7,905 nucleotides of DNA from Candidatus Poribacteria bacterium (GCA_002729015.1 PBVO01000030.1:1-7905), one strand, 5' to 3'; counted from the stretch's first letter, positions 1-6,866 are shown. Numbers and translations: made by a program. The notes: generated from the letters alone by a model not told the origin.

Positions 1-494
1 ATATGACATTTGAAGATTTTAAACCTGCATTTGACAAAGTAGCTAAAGCAGGATACCCTTGTACTACACATGCTGGAGAACACTTTGGACCAGACACTAT
101 ACTTGATGCGATTGAAAAATTACCTGTATCAAGAATAGGACATGGTGTTCGAATATCTGAAGATGAGAGTGCTGTAAAGGAAATAATCAAAAAAGGAATT
201 GTTCTAGAAATTTGTCCTGGAAGTAATGTGTCACTGGGCGTTTACAAAAATTATTCTGAACATCCATTCCCATATCTGAGAAATTGTGGATGTAAAGTTA
301 CACTAAATTCTGATGATCCTCCGTTTTTCCACACCAATATTGGAAAGGAATATGAAAATGCTCATACCAATTTTGGCTTAAGCATAGATAATCTACTAGA
401 TATCACGAGGACTGCAATAAATGCCGCTTTCATCAAGGATGATGAGAAAAAAAGATTACAAGCTAAAGTAGATTCTTGGAAGAAATCAGGATAA
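1..494 (+). CDS. add: adenosine deaminase, C-terminal part (5' end outside window)
   Basis: Zinc-dependent deaminase that converts adenosine (possibly deoxyadenosine) to inosine in cytoplasmic purine salvage. The visible 163 residues, counted from the ATG at base 3, carry the second half of the TIM-barrel active site. They include a THAGE motif near residue 22 (zinc-region His and catalytic Glu), RIGHGV near residue 44 (catalytic His) and NSDDPPFF near residue 103 (zinc-binding and catalytic Asp pair). Family members are usually about 330-350 residues, so roughly half is missing to the left, and the ATG at base 3 is almost certainly internal. The SDDPPFFHT form with a following EYE is closer to adenosine deaminases than to the adenine deaminase branch, which more often has SDDPAYF; this is from memory, and substrate is not proven. 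The gene ends in TAA 35 bases before the likely start of the next same-strand gene. Confidence 0.93.
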   Translation, partial: MTFEDFKPAFDKVAKAGYPCTTHAGEHFGPDTILDAIEKLPVSRIGHGVRISEDESAVKEIIKKGIVLEICPGSNVSLGVYKNYSEHPFPYLRNCGCKVTLNSDDPPFFHTNIGKEYENAHTNFGLSIDNLLDITRTAINAAFIKDDEKKRLQAKVDSWKKSG

Positions 495-529
495 ATGTTA
501 TCATGGTCACTACAGATACAGTAATAAGA

Positions 530-2119
530 ATGAAATTTGACATGCGAATACTATGTATTTGCCTCATGCTTACTATGACTAGCGTCTCTGGATGCTTAGA
601 TGATGAACCTGAAGTTGAAATTCCTATTGAAGAGCCTACTCTTCCAGAGGGTGTCTTTGTTACAGGGTCAAACGGAACTGCATTAGATGTCGAACCATTA
701 GACATGGATTTTGTTTTTAGCAATGTAGGTGAACAAGGAGCTGAACCAAGTATTGGAGTTACTTCTAGTGGATGTATCTTTTTCATAGCATTTGAGAAGC
801 CAATGCGATCATGCGACCATGGACAAACATGGGTAAATACAAGAGACATAACACAAGCGCCTTTTACAAATGATCCATACGGATGGGTGGACCCAATAAC
901 AGATAGAGTATTCAATATTCATATGATGGGGCTTCAAACTACGTGGGTAGGTTGGTCTGATAATGATGGAGAAAGCTGGGCTGGAAACCCTCATGATTCT
1001 GGAACAACTCCGCTAAATGACCACATCAAACTTGGTTCTGGCCCATGGACTGACGAAGGTTATGGTGCACTAGGAAGCCTCAGTTCAAATCTTTACGAAA
1101 CTGCCGTATACTTTTGTTACAATAAAATAGCTGGAATTTTTTGTTTTACTAGCTTTGATGGAGGGGCCACGTTTGAAGCTGGTGGGCAAATAGTAGGGTT
1201 AGCTACTTCTAATGGAGGATTACATGGAGCAATTACAACTGCACCTGATGGCACTGTTTATTTGCCACCTAGAGTAGCTACACCAACAATTATTTTTTCT
1301 AAAGATAATGGATATAGTTGGGAAGAACGCTACATGGGGGAAGACGTAGGTACACCTAGTATACGTAAAAATGGAGAAGTTGCCACAGATACTGAATCTA
1401 ATGCATACAATATATGGGTTGGAGGAGATCAAGGTGTTTACATGTCGACTAGTGTAGACTCTGGAAATACTTGGAATCAAAAAAGTATTCGAGTAAGTCC
1501 AATCGAAGTAATTTCAGCAACATTCCCACACACTTCAGCCGGTGATCCAGGAAGAATAGCAATTACTTATCTTGGTAGCGAAGATGCTGATGAACTAGGT
1601 CAGCCTGATATTGATGATCAACCATGGGATGGTAATGCGCACTATGCCACTACCAATGTTAGTCACTACCTTTATGTTACTTACAGCCTTAATGCACTTG
1701 ATGAAAATCCTGTATTTCACACTCAAAAAGTCTCACCAGACCCTGTTCAAGTCGGAAGTATCTGTCTAAACAGTGGTGATTGCCGATCAAATGAAGGTGG
1801 CTCTAATCGTAATCTTCTAGATTTTAATGATTTACATATTGATTTAGAAGGTAGAGTCTACATTGCTTTTGCAGATGGATGTACTGGGACCTGCGCATCT
1901 GGAAATGAATCTACTTCGTCAAATTCAAGAGATAGACTGGGATCTATGTATTACCTAGGGAATGGTCCAAGTCTATACGAATCTGTTGGGAATTTAACTG
2001 AATTCTACCCCTCAATTGAAGATGATGAAGAAGAAAACGCTGCGCCACTACTTTCTATTCCATTTGTAGCTATGTTTGTAGTACCAAAAGCTAAGCGTGT
2101 TTTGTCAAAAAAACTGTAG
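530..2119 (+). CDS. secreted sialidase-like (BNR/Asp-box) beta-propeller lipoprotein
   Basis: Probable extracellular protein with a sialidase-type beta-propeller fold. From the ATG at 530 it is 529 residues. A short hydrophobic signal ends in a lipobox-like SVSGC with the Cys at residue 22, followed by an acidic, proline-rich linker. Five Asp boxes (S-x-D-x-G-x-T/S-W/F) start at about residues 94 (SCDHGQTW), 143 (SDNDGESW), 208 (SFDGGATF), 257 (SKDNGYSW) and 308 (SVDSGNTW). Two Cys pairs near the C-terminal third (CLNSGDC and CTGTC) may form disulfides. The last 27 residues contain a short hydrophobic run followed by a basic tail (KAKRVLSKKL), like a C-terminal membrane anchor. The frame is open upstream to a TTG at 476 inside add, but the signal peptide favours the ATG at 530 or 542. 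The sialidase catalytic Arg triad could not be assigned, so enzymatic activity is open; it may only bind glycans or proteins. The 3' end overlaps the convergent methyltransferase gene by 29 bases. Confidence 0.82.
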   Translation: MKFDMRILCICLMLTMTSVSGCLDDEPEVEIPIEEPTLPEGVFVTGSNGTALDVEPLDMDFVFSNVGEQGAEPSIGVTSSGCIFFIAFEKPMRSCDHGQTWVNTRDITQAPFTNDPYGWVDPITDRVFNIHMMGLQTTWVGWSDNDGESWAGNPHDSGTTPLNDHIKLGSGPWTDEGYGALGSLSSNLYETAVYFCYNKIAGIFCFTSFDGGATFEAGGQIVGLATSNGGLHGAITTAPDGTVYLPPRVATPTIIFSKDNGYSWEERYMGEDVGTPSIRKNGEVATDTESNAYNIWVGGDQGVYMSTSVDSGNTWNQKSIRVSPIEVISATFPHTSAGDPGRIAITYLGSEDADELGQPDIDDQPWDGNAHYATTNVSHYLYVTYSLNALDENPVFHTQKVSPDPVQVGSICLNSGDCRSNEGGSNRNLLDFNDLHIDLEGRVYIAFADGCTGTCASGNESTSSNSRDRLGSMYYLGNGPSLYESVGNLTEFYPSIEDDEEENAAPLLSIPFVAMFVVPKAKRVLSKKL

Positions 2120-2741
2120 TTTGATCTGGATCATACTTAACATTCCCAAAAATTTCTTCTTCTTGTATTTCTTCTAGTACAAGAGATTTATCTTCTAAAC
2201 ATATTTCCTCATAGAAACCTCGTGGAACTGGATATGTCTGAAATTTGTAGGAGGAATCTGTATAGATATTTGCGCCAATCCAAAGAAGACCTCCTGGATT
2301 CAATAAATTCGTAATTTTAGCTATTATCTCCTTCTGCTTCTCAACCGTAAAACAACCAATAACTCCATATAACATGACAAGATTAAATCTATCTTTAGTT
2401 TCATCCAAGTATTTCATAATATCTTGACGAAAGAATTTACCATTGGGCATCTTCCTACGACATTGGTGAATATTCAAGCGAATCAAATCAACACCATAAG
2501 GAATACAATTTTCTTCTTTGTGGATATAGGATAGCATAGTCCCAGTTCCACAACCAAGATCTAAAACATTCTTTCCACTAAGAACAAGAGAATTATGAGC
2601 TATTGCCTTTTTTGCCATATTCTCAAGATCTGAGGTTTTTAATTTCAACCATACTGCCCCGTTCCCAGTAATAAAATTACGAAGTGAATAAAGATTCATC
2701 AAGACAGTTATATGAAGAAAATTCTTTATTTTAGTAAACAT
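2091..2741 (-). CDS. class I SAM-dependent methyltransferase
   Basis: Cytoplasmic methyltransferase of 216 residues, substrate unknown. Motif I (VLDLGCGTG, residues 59-67) forms the SAM-binding glycine loop. The acidic end of strand 2 is YGVDL (Asp85), a motif-II-like QDI lies at about 106-108, and LLNPGG near 147-151 is the usual post-motif III turn before a beta strand. This is the compact Rossmann core of the Methyltransf_11/25 type with a C-terminal beta region. The open frame extends 13 codons further upstream, but the ATG at 2741 is preferred. It overlaps the upstream gene's stop by one base (TAATG), a typical translational-coupling junction, and removes an unlikely Gly/Arg/Trp-rich start. 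It is the last gene of the minus-strand run, so it is probably made together with the PqqB-like protein. Its 3' end overlaps the convergent propeller gene. Confidence 0.85.
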   Translation of the reverse strand: MFTKIKNFLHITVLMNLYSLRNFITGNGAVWLKLKTSDLENMAKKAIAHNSLVLSGKNVLDLGCGTGTMLSYIHKEENCIPYGVDLIRLNIHQCRRKMPNGKFFRQDIMKYLDETKDRFNLVMLYGVIGCFTVEKQKEIIAKITNLLNPGGLLWIGANIYTDSSYKFQTYPVPRGFYEEICLEDKSLVLEEIQEEEIFGNVKYDPDQTTVFLTKHA

Positions 2742-3592
2742 TAGAGGGAAAACTCCATACCTTCCTCTCCAACTTCCCAACCCATATTTTGTAATTTTTG
2801 ATATTGGTCAGAATCTGTGTAATGTAAGGGATTTGTATGATTTAAGTGTATAAAAATAATCCGAGGGTCTCCCTCTTTTCTATTACCAAGCAATTTGATT
2901 GTTTCGTTTACAGTTGGATGAGGTACTTGGGATTGAACTCTATTTTTGAGTTCATTATCATCCCAAAAAGTGCCATCTAGGAGAACAATACTTGCATTGA
3001 GTGAACTAAACCATTCGAGTGGATTATCATAGCCAACTAAATCTAATGTTTCTTCCCAAGTATCATGATCGGGTAGAAATAATACATTATTATTTTCACC
3101 CCTAAAGAAAAGTGCATGAGTATCAAAATCGTTAGAGCGATGAGGGACTTCAATAGGTTCAATTTGATCTGAAGAATAATTAGCAAATGTCAAATTACCT
3201 CTAGATATCAATTTCTTCCATATAGGATGCTCCAAAACATAATCAACTACGGAATTAGAACATCTAAGTTTTACATTCTTAGAATTTAATGATTCTCTGC
3301 CAAATTGCCCTAAACCTTCGATATGCCCTAAATGTGCATGAGTTAACCAAATTTCGGAAATGGAATTATTGCCCATTAAATTAATTTGATTAGTGACACA
3401 TCTAGTGGCTTCCACAATGCCAAAAGTCTCTCCAGAAAGGCCCAACGAAACTGGCATTCTAGAAAGATCTGTGTTGCACCTTGCATCCTCACAGCACTTC
3501 TGGGTACAACCTAACTGTGGTCGTCCTGCATCTTGTGCATTGCCTAGGAGAGTTATTTGGTTGTACACTTTTGTAATTCCTTCCTGAGCCAT
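2741..3592 (-). CDS. PqqB-like metallo-beta-lactamase-fold hydrolase
   Basis: 283 residues with the metallo-beta-lactamase fold of the PqqB-related branch. Strand 1 leads into LLGNAQDAGRPQLGC, with a Cys cluster at Cys29, 33, 34 and 39 that looks like a structural metal site. The metal motif is THAHLGH (His85, His87, His90), with Gly where classic enzymes have Asp (HxHxDH). Further candidate ligands are His151 (VPHR), Asp175-His176 (LPDHD), Asp206 and His249/His252 in IHLNHTNPLH. No other pqq gene is present, so a role in PQQ synthesis is not supported; related proteins occur widely outside pqq operons. The ATG at 3592 overlaps the upstream PuuD-like gene by 40 bases. A GTG at 3568, eight codons in, has an AGGAAGG purine run about 10 bases upstream and gives a more usual N-terminus (YNQITLLG). 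The gene fuses stop-to-start with the downstream methyltransferase. Confidence 0.85.
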   Translation of the reverse strand: MAQEGITKVYNQITLLGNAQDAGRPQLGCTQKCCEDARCNTDLSRMPVSLGLSGETFGIVEATRCVTNQINLMGNNSISEIWLTHAHLGHIEGLGQFGRESLNSKNVKLRCSNSVVDYVLEHPIWKKLISRGNLTFANYSSDQIEPIEVPHRSNDFDTHALFFRGENNNVLFLPDHDTWEETLDLVGYDNPLEWFSSLNASIVLLDGTFWDDNELKNRVQSQVPHPTVNETIKLLGNRKEGDPRIIFIHLNHTNPLHYTDSDQYQKLQNMGWEVGEEGMEFSL

Positions 3593-4212
3593 TCACGGGG
3601 CAATGCCCTACCAAGGCCTTCCGGAGTTCTCTCGGGATGCCATTGTACTGCAAACCAAGGTAATGTTTCATGTTTAACGGCCTCAATCATTCCATCTGAA
3701 GATCTAGATAGAATCTCAAGACCTTCAGCTAAATCGCGAACACCTTGATGGTGGTGGCTCGTTACTTCGAATTCTTTACCTTGCATCTCGGTCCAGTGTG
3801 CAATGTCTCCTTCAGGTGGTTCACCACCTTCACCATCGCGATGTATACTGCCGTCAAACCCACCTTGGCTAACATCTGGCCACAAGGTACCGCCCAAAAA
3901 AACATTCATGACTTGCATACCTCTACAAATTCCTAAGACTGGCATCTTTTTTTCCAACGCTTTCTCAAGAAGTTGTTTCTCTAATAAATCTCTGTCATCA
4001 TTAACGCCACCAATTGGCAAATTATCAGTCTGCTCACCATATGCTCCACTAAGAATCCCCATATCGCCGCCGCCTGAAAGGACCAAAACATCATATTTTT
4101 CTAAGTCGTCTGCTGAAGTTATCCTTTGTGGATCACCGTCTGCTTCTGTAATAAATTTCGCGTAACGCTCAAAATATTTGTCAGAAGTTAAGGTCAAAGC
4201 AGTTGATTTCAT
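3553..4212 (-). CDS. PuuD-like gamma-glutamyl hydrolase (peptidase C26, class I glutamine amidotransferase fold)
   Basis: 219-residue cytoplasmic hydrolase of the peptidase C26 / gamma-glutamyl-GABA hydrolase family. Such enzymes cleave gamma-glutamyl amides, for example in the polyamine-degrading Puu pathway. The oxyanion region is VLVLSGGGD (about 43-50). The nucleophile elbow is LGICRGMQ with Cys96; a typical family segment SHHHQ lies at 152-156; the catalytic His192 and Glu194 sit in VQWHPE. All triad residues are intact. It is slightly shorter than the usual ~250 residues because the N-terminus before SGGGD is compact. The frame is open 20 codons further (to 4272), but that would overlap the exporter gene. 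The ATG at 4212 leaves a 28-base gap and gives a better N-terminus (MKSTALTLTSD), so it is chosen. The true substrate is unknown, because no other puu gene is present. The C-terminus overlaps the downstream PqqB-like gene. Confidence 0.86.
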   Translation of the reverse strand: MKSTALTLTSDKYFERYAKFITEADGDPQRITSADDLEKYDVLVLSGGGDMGILSGAYGEQTDNLPIGGVNDDRDLLEKQLLEKALEKKMPVLGICRGMQVMNVFLGGTLWPDVSQGGFDGSIHRDGEGGEPPEGDIAHWTEMQGKEFEVTSHHHQGVRDLAEGLEILSRSSDGMIEAVKHETLPWFAVQWHPERTPEGLGRALPREWLRKELQKCTTK

Positions 4213-4240
4213 ACTTCTATGCCAAATAAGGCTGACTACT

Positions 4241-4846
4241 TTAGAATGACTCAGAAAACATTGAATAAGCAATAAGAAACATCACAAAGGCAATTACAAT
4301 ATCAAGTATTTGCCAAGCTTTACGGGAGCTCATAAGTGGAGAAAATATTCGTGCCCCAAAAGCCAAAGAAAAGAAGAAAACTGCACTAGCGAGACAAGCA
4401 CCTAATGCAAATTGAAAACTGTCTTCAAAACGAATTGAGACTGTTCCAATTAAAACGATTGTATCTATGTAAACATGAGGATTAAACCAAGTTAACGCTG
4501 CGCAATTAGTCAATACTAACTTCAGATCTGTCTCTGTCTCTTGAGAGGCCTCAAGATAACTATCTGCCAGATAAGCACCTCTAAGCCTCAGAAGACCATA
4601 GCCAGTTAACCAAAACCCACCAATTATGAACATATATTTGGAAAAGTTTTCGAGTTCAGAGATTAAAGAACCAAAACCAAACACACCCAAAGAAATCAGG
4701 ATTGCATCTGAAACTGCACAAAAGAGTGCAACTGCAAAGACATGTTGCTTCATTAGCCCTTGGCGTAGAACAAACGCATTCTGAGGACCAATTGCCAATA
4801 TAAGTGACAAACTAAGAAAGAAACCTGATACGAAAGCTACATTCAA
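4241..4846 (-). CDS. LysE/ArgO-type amino-acid exporter
   Basis: Inner-membrane exporter of the LysE superfamily, 201 residues, the normal family length. The signature GPQNAFVLRQG is at residues 20-30 at the end of the first helix, and TWFNPHVYIDT at 119-129 is the second family hallmark; both match the LysE/ArgO (lysine/arginine export) branch rather than RhtB. About five to six hydrophobic helices are visible: roughly 4-20, 36-60, 70-88, 125-138, 145-168 and 178-197. The only start upstream of the conserved first helix is a TTG at 4846, since an in-frame TAA lies two codons further up and the nearby ATG is out of frame. It follows the 36-residue gene by 16 bases and precedes the PuuD-like gene by 28 bases, suggesting co-transcription. 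The exported amino acid cannot be read from sequence. Confidence 0.9.
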   Translation of the reverse strand: MNVAFVSGFFLSLSLILAIGPQNAFVLRQGLMKQHVFAVALFCAVSDAILISLGVFGFGSLISELENFSKYMFIIGGFWLTGYGLLRLRGAYLADSYLEASQETETDLKLVLTNCAALTWFNPHVYIDTIVLIGTVSIRFEDSFQFALGACLASAVFFFSLAFGARIFSPLMSSRKAWQILDIVIAFVMFLIAYSMFSESF

Positions 4847-4862
4847 AATAAATTAACTAAAT

Positions 4863-4973
4863 CTATGATTCAGCCTCTTCAACAATAGGCACCCATTTCT
4901 CTTGACCAGTCTTAGGGTCTTTAATCATCTTAACGGGCTGGCCTTTGATAAATGCCTTGAATTCCTTAGCCAT
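4863..4973 (-). CDS. small 36-residue protein of unknown function
   Basis: A short reading frame starting at ATG 4973 and ending in TAG. It begins MAKEFKAFIKGQPV and continues KMIKDPKTGQEKWVPIVEEA, ending in Glu-Ser. It is hydrophilic, with a basic, beta-prone N-terminal half, a turn around KDPKTGQEKW and an acidic tail. There are no Cys residues, signal peptide or membrane segment. It fills almost exactly the gap between the tRNA methylthiotransferase and the exporter and has balanced, protein-like codons. A TATA-like box lies 20-26 bases upstream of its ATG, as expected for a leaderless archaeal transcript. I do not recognise the family. The repeated K-x-P/K-D-P-K-T-G-x-E-K-W pattern suggests a small RNA- or protein-binding domain, but that is only an impression. 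Confidence 0.65.
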   Translation of the reverse strand: MAKEFKAFIKGQPVKMIKDPKTGQEKWVPIVEEAES

Positions 4974-4992
4974 AATTTTGCAATGAAGCCGG

Positions 4993-4999
4993 TATATTA
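4993..4999 (-). promoter_or_regulatory. TATA-like box upstream of the small-protein gene
   Basis: On the minus strand the sequence TAATATA lies 20-26 bases before the ATG at 4973, in the only 40-base gap between this gene and the upstream tRNA methylthiotransferase. This is the distance expected of an archaeal box A when transcription begins at or next to the start codon. If real, it would drive the small protein and probably the exporter-to-methyltransferase run. It rests on position and composition only; no clear BRE is claimed. Confidence 0.4.
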
Positions 5000-5013
5000 G
5001 CTTTAATGGTAAA

Positions 5014-6234
5014 CTAAACTACTGCTGTCAAATAGGCGTAATCTGATTTTACAATCTCCACATTATACAATTGACCTAATGGTAACTCCTCTTTGACAAT
5101 AATTGGCCTATAGTTTTCATCCCTGCAAAGAGTACTCCCTGGCCTCTGGTTCTCAATGGATAAAACTGAAGTCTTACGGCCGACAAATCTTTTGAAGCTT
5201 TTAGCACCCAAATCTTGCCTGAGGGAAGTTAATTGACGGGATCTATCCTTGACAATTTTGCCATTTAGTCTTTTTAATTTTGCTGCAGGTGTGCCTTGCC
5301 TAGGTGAAAAACGTGTGATATTTACTAAATCTGGTAGCAAGCGTTTGAGTAAATCAACAGTTGCTTGGTGATCTTCTTCATTCTCACCTGGAAAACCAGT
5401 TATCACGTCAGTAATTATCATCATTTCGGGATAATATGATCTAAAAGTATCAACAACTTCCCAGAAATCTTCTAAACTATGATCCCTAACCATGGAATCA
5501 AGGATTTTCTGAGAACCTGACTGTATTGGCAAATGAAGGAATTTATATGTTCTAGAATCTCCCCAAGCTTTAGCCATGGACTCTGAGCGGCCTGATACTA
5601 ACATTGGATTAAGCATTCCAACTCTCAATCTAAAATCACCATCTAAATGAGACAATTCTTTTAGTAATAATTCAAGACTAGTATCACTGTCTGCTCCAAA
5701 GGCACCATTGTCTTGAGAAGTCAAAAGAAGTTCTTTACTCCCACAATCAATTGCATATTGAGCTTTGAAAAAAATGTCATTTATTGAACGCGAAGTAACA
5801 CGACCTCTCGCTCTGAGAGTAGCACAATAAGTGCAACGACCTAGACAACCTGAAGAAATAGGCAATATAGTAGATAATGGAGATTCTTGCTTCTCTGGTT
5901 TACAACCACCTCTACCAATCAAATCTCCTAAACCTTCTATATCTCCTGGAGAAACTAATGGCGCATCTGGAAATTTAGAATTCAAAACTTTGGAATCTGC
6001 TGTAGCCATACAACCACTGACTATCACATTCTTACCTTGATCCATTAACTCAGAAATACGCCTCTCCATTTTGTTCTGAGTAGACTCAATTACTGTACAC
6101 GTACCAAGGACTACTGTCTCTGCTACGTCTGAGTTTAATGCTAATTCATGCCCTAATTCATTAGCATGATCTCTCATCTCTATTGTTTCGCCTTGATTGG
6201 CCGTACAACCATAACCTTCAAACCAGATAGACAC
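5014..6234 (-). CDS. archaeal-type tRNA methylthiotransferase (e-MtaB/CDKAL1 family, t6A to ms2t6A)
   Basis: 406-residue radical-SAM enzyme that probably adds a methylthio group to t6A37 of ANN-decoding tRNAs. The N-terminal UPF0004 domain has the three cluster-binding cysteines Cys10 (GYGC), Cys46 (GTCTV) and Cys75 (SGCM). The radical-SAM motif GCLGRCTYC supplies Cys130, Cys134 and Cys137 and is followed by RARGRVTSRS, as in archaeal and eukaryal members. Other family segments are LLTSQDNGAFG, LHLPIQSGS and DVITGFPGE. The last ~60 residues form a TRAM RNA-binding domain. Length (about 400) fits the short archaeal type. Translation starts at GTG 6234, which puts MSIWFEGYGC at the family's usual N-terminus. 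It diverges from thymidylate kinase across 38 bases, with a TTAATTA box at -26 to -20. The ms2t6A rather than ms2i6A assignment rests on family resemblance. Confidence 0.92.
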   Translation of the reverse strand: MSIWFEGYGCTANQGETIEMRDHANELGHELALNSDVAETVVLGTCTVIESTQNKMERRISELMDQGKNVIVSGCMATADSKVLNSKFPDAPLVSPGDIEGLGDLIGRGGCKPEKQESPLSTILPISSGCLGRCTYCATLRARGRVTSRSINDIFFKAQYAIDCGSKELLLTSQDNGAFGADSDTSLELLLKELSHLDGDFRLRVGMLNPMLVSGRSESMAKAWGDSRTYKFLHLPIQSGSQKILDSMVRDHSLEDFWEVVDTFRSYYPEMMIITDVITGFPGENEEDHQATVDLLKRLLPDLVNITRFSPRQGTPAAKLKRLNGKIVKDRSRQLTSLRQDLGAKSFKRFVGRKTSVLSIENQRPGSTLCRDENYRPIIVKEELPLGQLYNVEIVKSDYAYLTAVV

Positions 6235-6253
6235 AGAATTCCAACAAATCCTC

Positions 6254-6260
6254 TAATTAA
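6254..6260. promoter_or_regulatory. AT-rich, near-palindromic TATA-like box shared by a divergent pair
   Basis: TAATTAA is the only strongly AT-rich element in the 38-base gap between the divergent methylthiotransferase and thymidylate kinase genes. Read on the minus strand it is TTAATTA at -26 to -20 from the GTG start, matching the spacing of the box before the 36-residue gene. On the plus strand it is only 13-19 bases before the ATG at 6273, but 22-28 bases before the in-frame GTG at 6282. It may therefore serve both directions. Position-based inference only. Confidence 0.35.
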
Positions 6261-6272
6261 GACCCTTCCTCT

Positions 6273-6866
6273 ATGATTAGAGTGCTTATTGATCTAGAAG
6301 GAATCGATGGTTGCGGAAAGTCCACCCAATGCAAATTGCTAAAGGAAAAACTAGAGCGTATTGGAAAAAATGTCATAATCCTCAAGGAACCTACGAATGA
6401 ACCTCATGGCCAAAAACTATGGGATGTATTGCACGGGAAAAGAAAGGCAACCAACGAAGAAATATTAGAATTTTTTATATTAGATAGAAAACAGCATGTA
6501 GAAGAAAAGATTCAACCGGCTTTAGATCAAGGAACTGTGGTAATTATGGATAGATATTACTACTCATCAATGGCTTACCAAGTTGCAGGTGGTTTAGATG
6601 TTGATTACATTAGAAACAAACATGACTTTGCACCAACACCCGATATCGTTCTTATCTTTGATTTGCCAGTTTCTACAGCACTAGAGAGAGTAAGAGGACA
6701 TAGTGAGGCTGATGAATTCGAAAAAGAAGAGCACCTAGAAAAAGTTCGAGACGCTTATCTCAATCTGAAGGATGATCCAATTGTAACTATATTCGATGCT
6801 ACAAAAAGTCCTAATAATATTTTTGAAAACGTCTGGAATAGTATTTCGGAGATAATTGATGAATGA
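6273..6866 (+). CDS. tmk: thymidylate kinase (dTMP kinase)
   Basis: Phosphorylates dTMP to dTDP with ATP, an essential cytoplasmic step of dTTP synthesis. Of 197 residues, the P-loop is EGIDGCGKST (residues 9-18). The region ILKEPT (36-41) matches the TREPG strand with Lys replacing the usual Arg. DRKQHVEEKIQPAL (71-84) and DRYYYSSMAYQ (93-103) carry the dTMP-contacting DR(Y) segments. The LID region with RVRGH...FEKEE...VRDAYL spans about 139-162. Length is typical. The ATG at 6273 is used, but a GTG at 6282 would give MLIDLEGIDG, the more usual N-terminus, and would fit the upstream TATA-like box for a leaderless message. The gene diverges from the tRNA methylthiotransferase and overlaps the next gene by eight bases. 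Confidence 0.93.
   Translation: MIRVLIDLEGIDGCGKSTQCKLLKEKLERIGKNVIILKEPTNEPHGQKLWDVLHGKRKATNEEILEFFILDRKQHVEEKIQPALDQGTVVIMDRYYYSSMAYQVAGGLDVDYIRNKHDFAPTPDIVLIFDLPVSTALERVRGHSEADEFEKEEHLEKVRDAYLNLKDDPIVTIFDATKSPNNIFENVWNSISEIIDE

Noticed and set aside
463..915. 150-codon minus-strand open frame opposite the start of the propeller gene
   Set aside because: Antisense to a gene with a signal peptide and an Asp-box repeat; the translation has no family motif and starts opposite the deaminase end.
1220..1480. 86-codon minus-strand open frame inside the propeller gene
   Set aside because: Antisense to two Asp boxes; Ser/Ile/Cys-rich translation without a motif.
2741..3592. Assignment of the MBL gene as pqqB
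   Set aside because: No other pqq gene in the window, and the metal motif and Cys cluster are also shared by non-PQQ relatives.
3803..4165. 120-codon plus-strand open frame inside the PuuD-like gene
   Set aside because: Shadow of a gene with an intact catalytic triad; Ser/Pro-rich, low-complexity-like translation.
4847..4862. AT-rich 16-base gap as a promoter for the exporter
   Set aside because: Too close to the start for a box A at about -25, and the small gene just upstream makes read-through more likely.
5831..6040. 69-codon plus-strand open frame opposite the radical-SAM gene
   Set aside because: Lies opposite the radical-SAM cysteine motif and has no support of its own.
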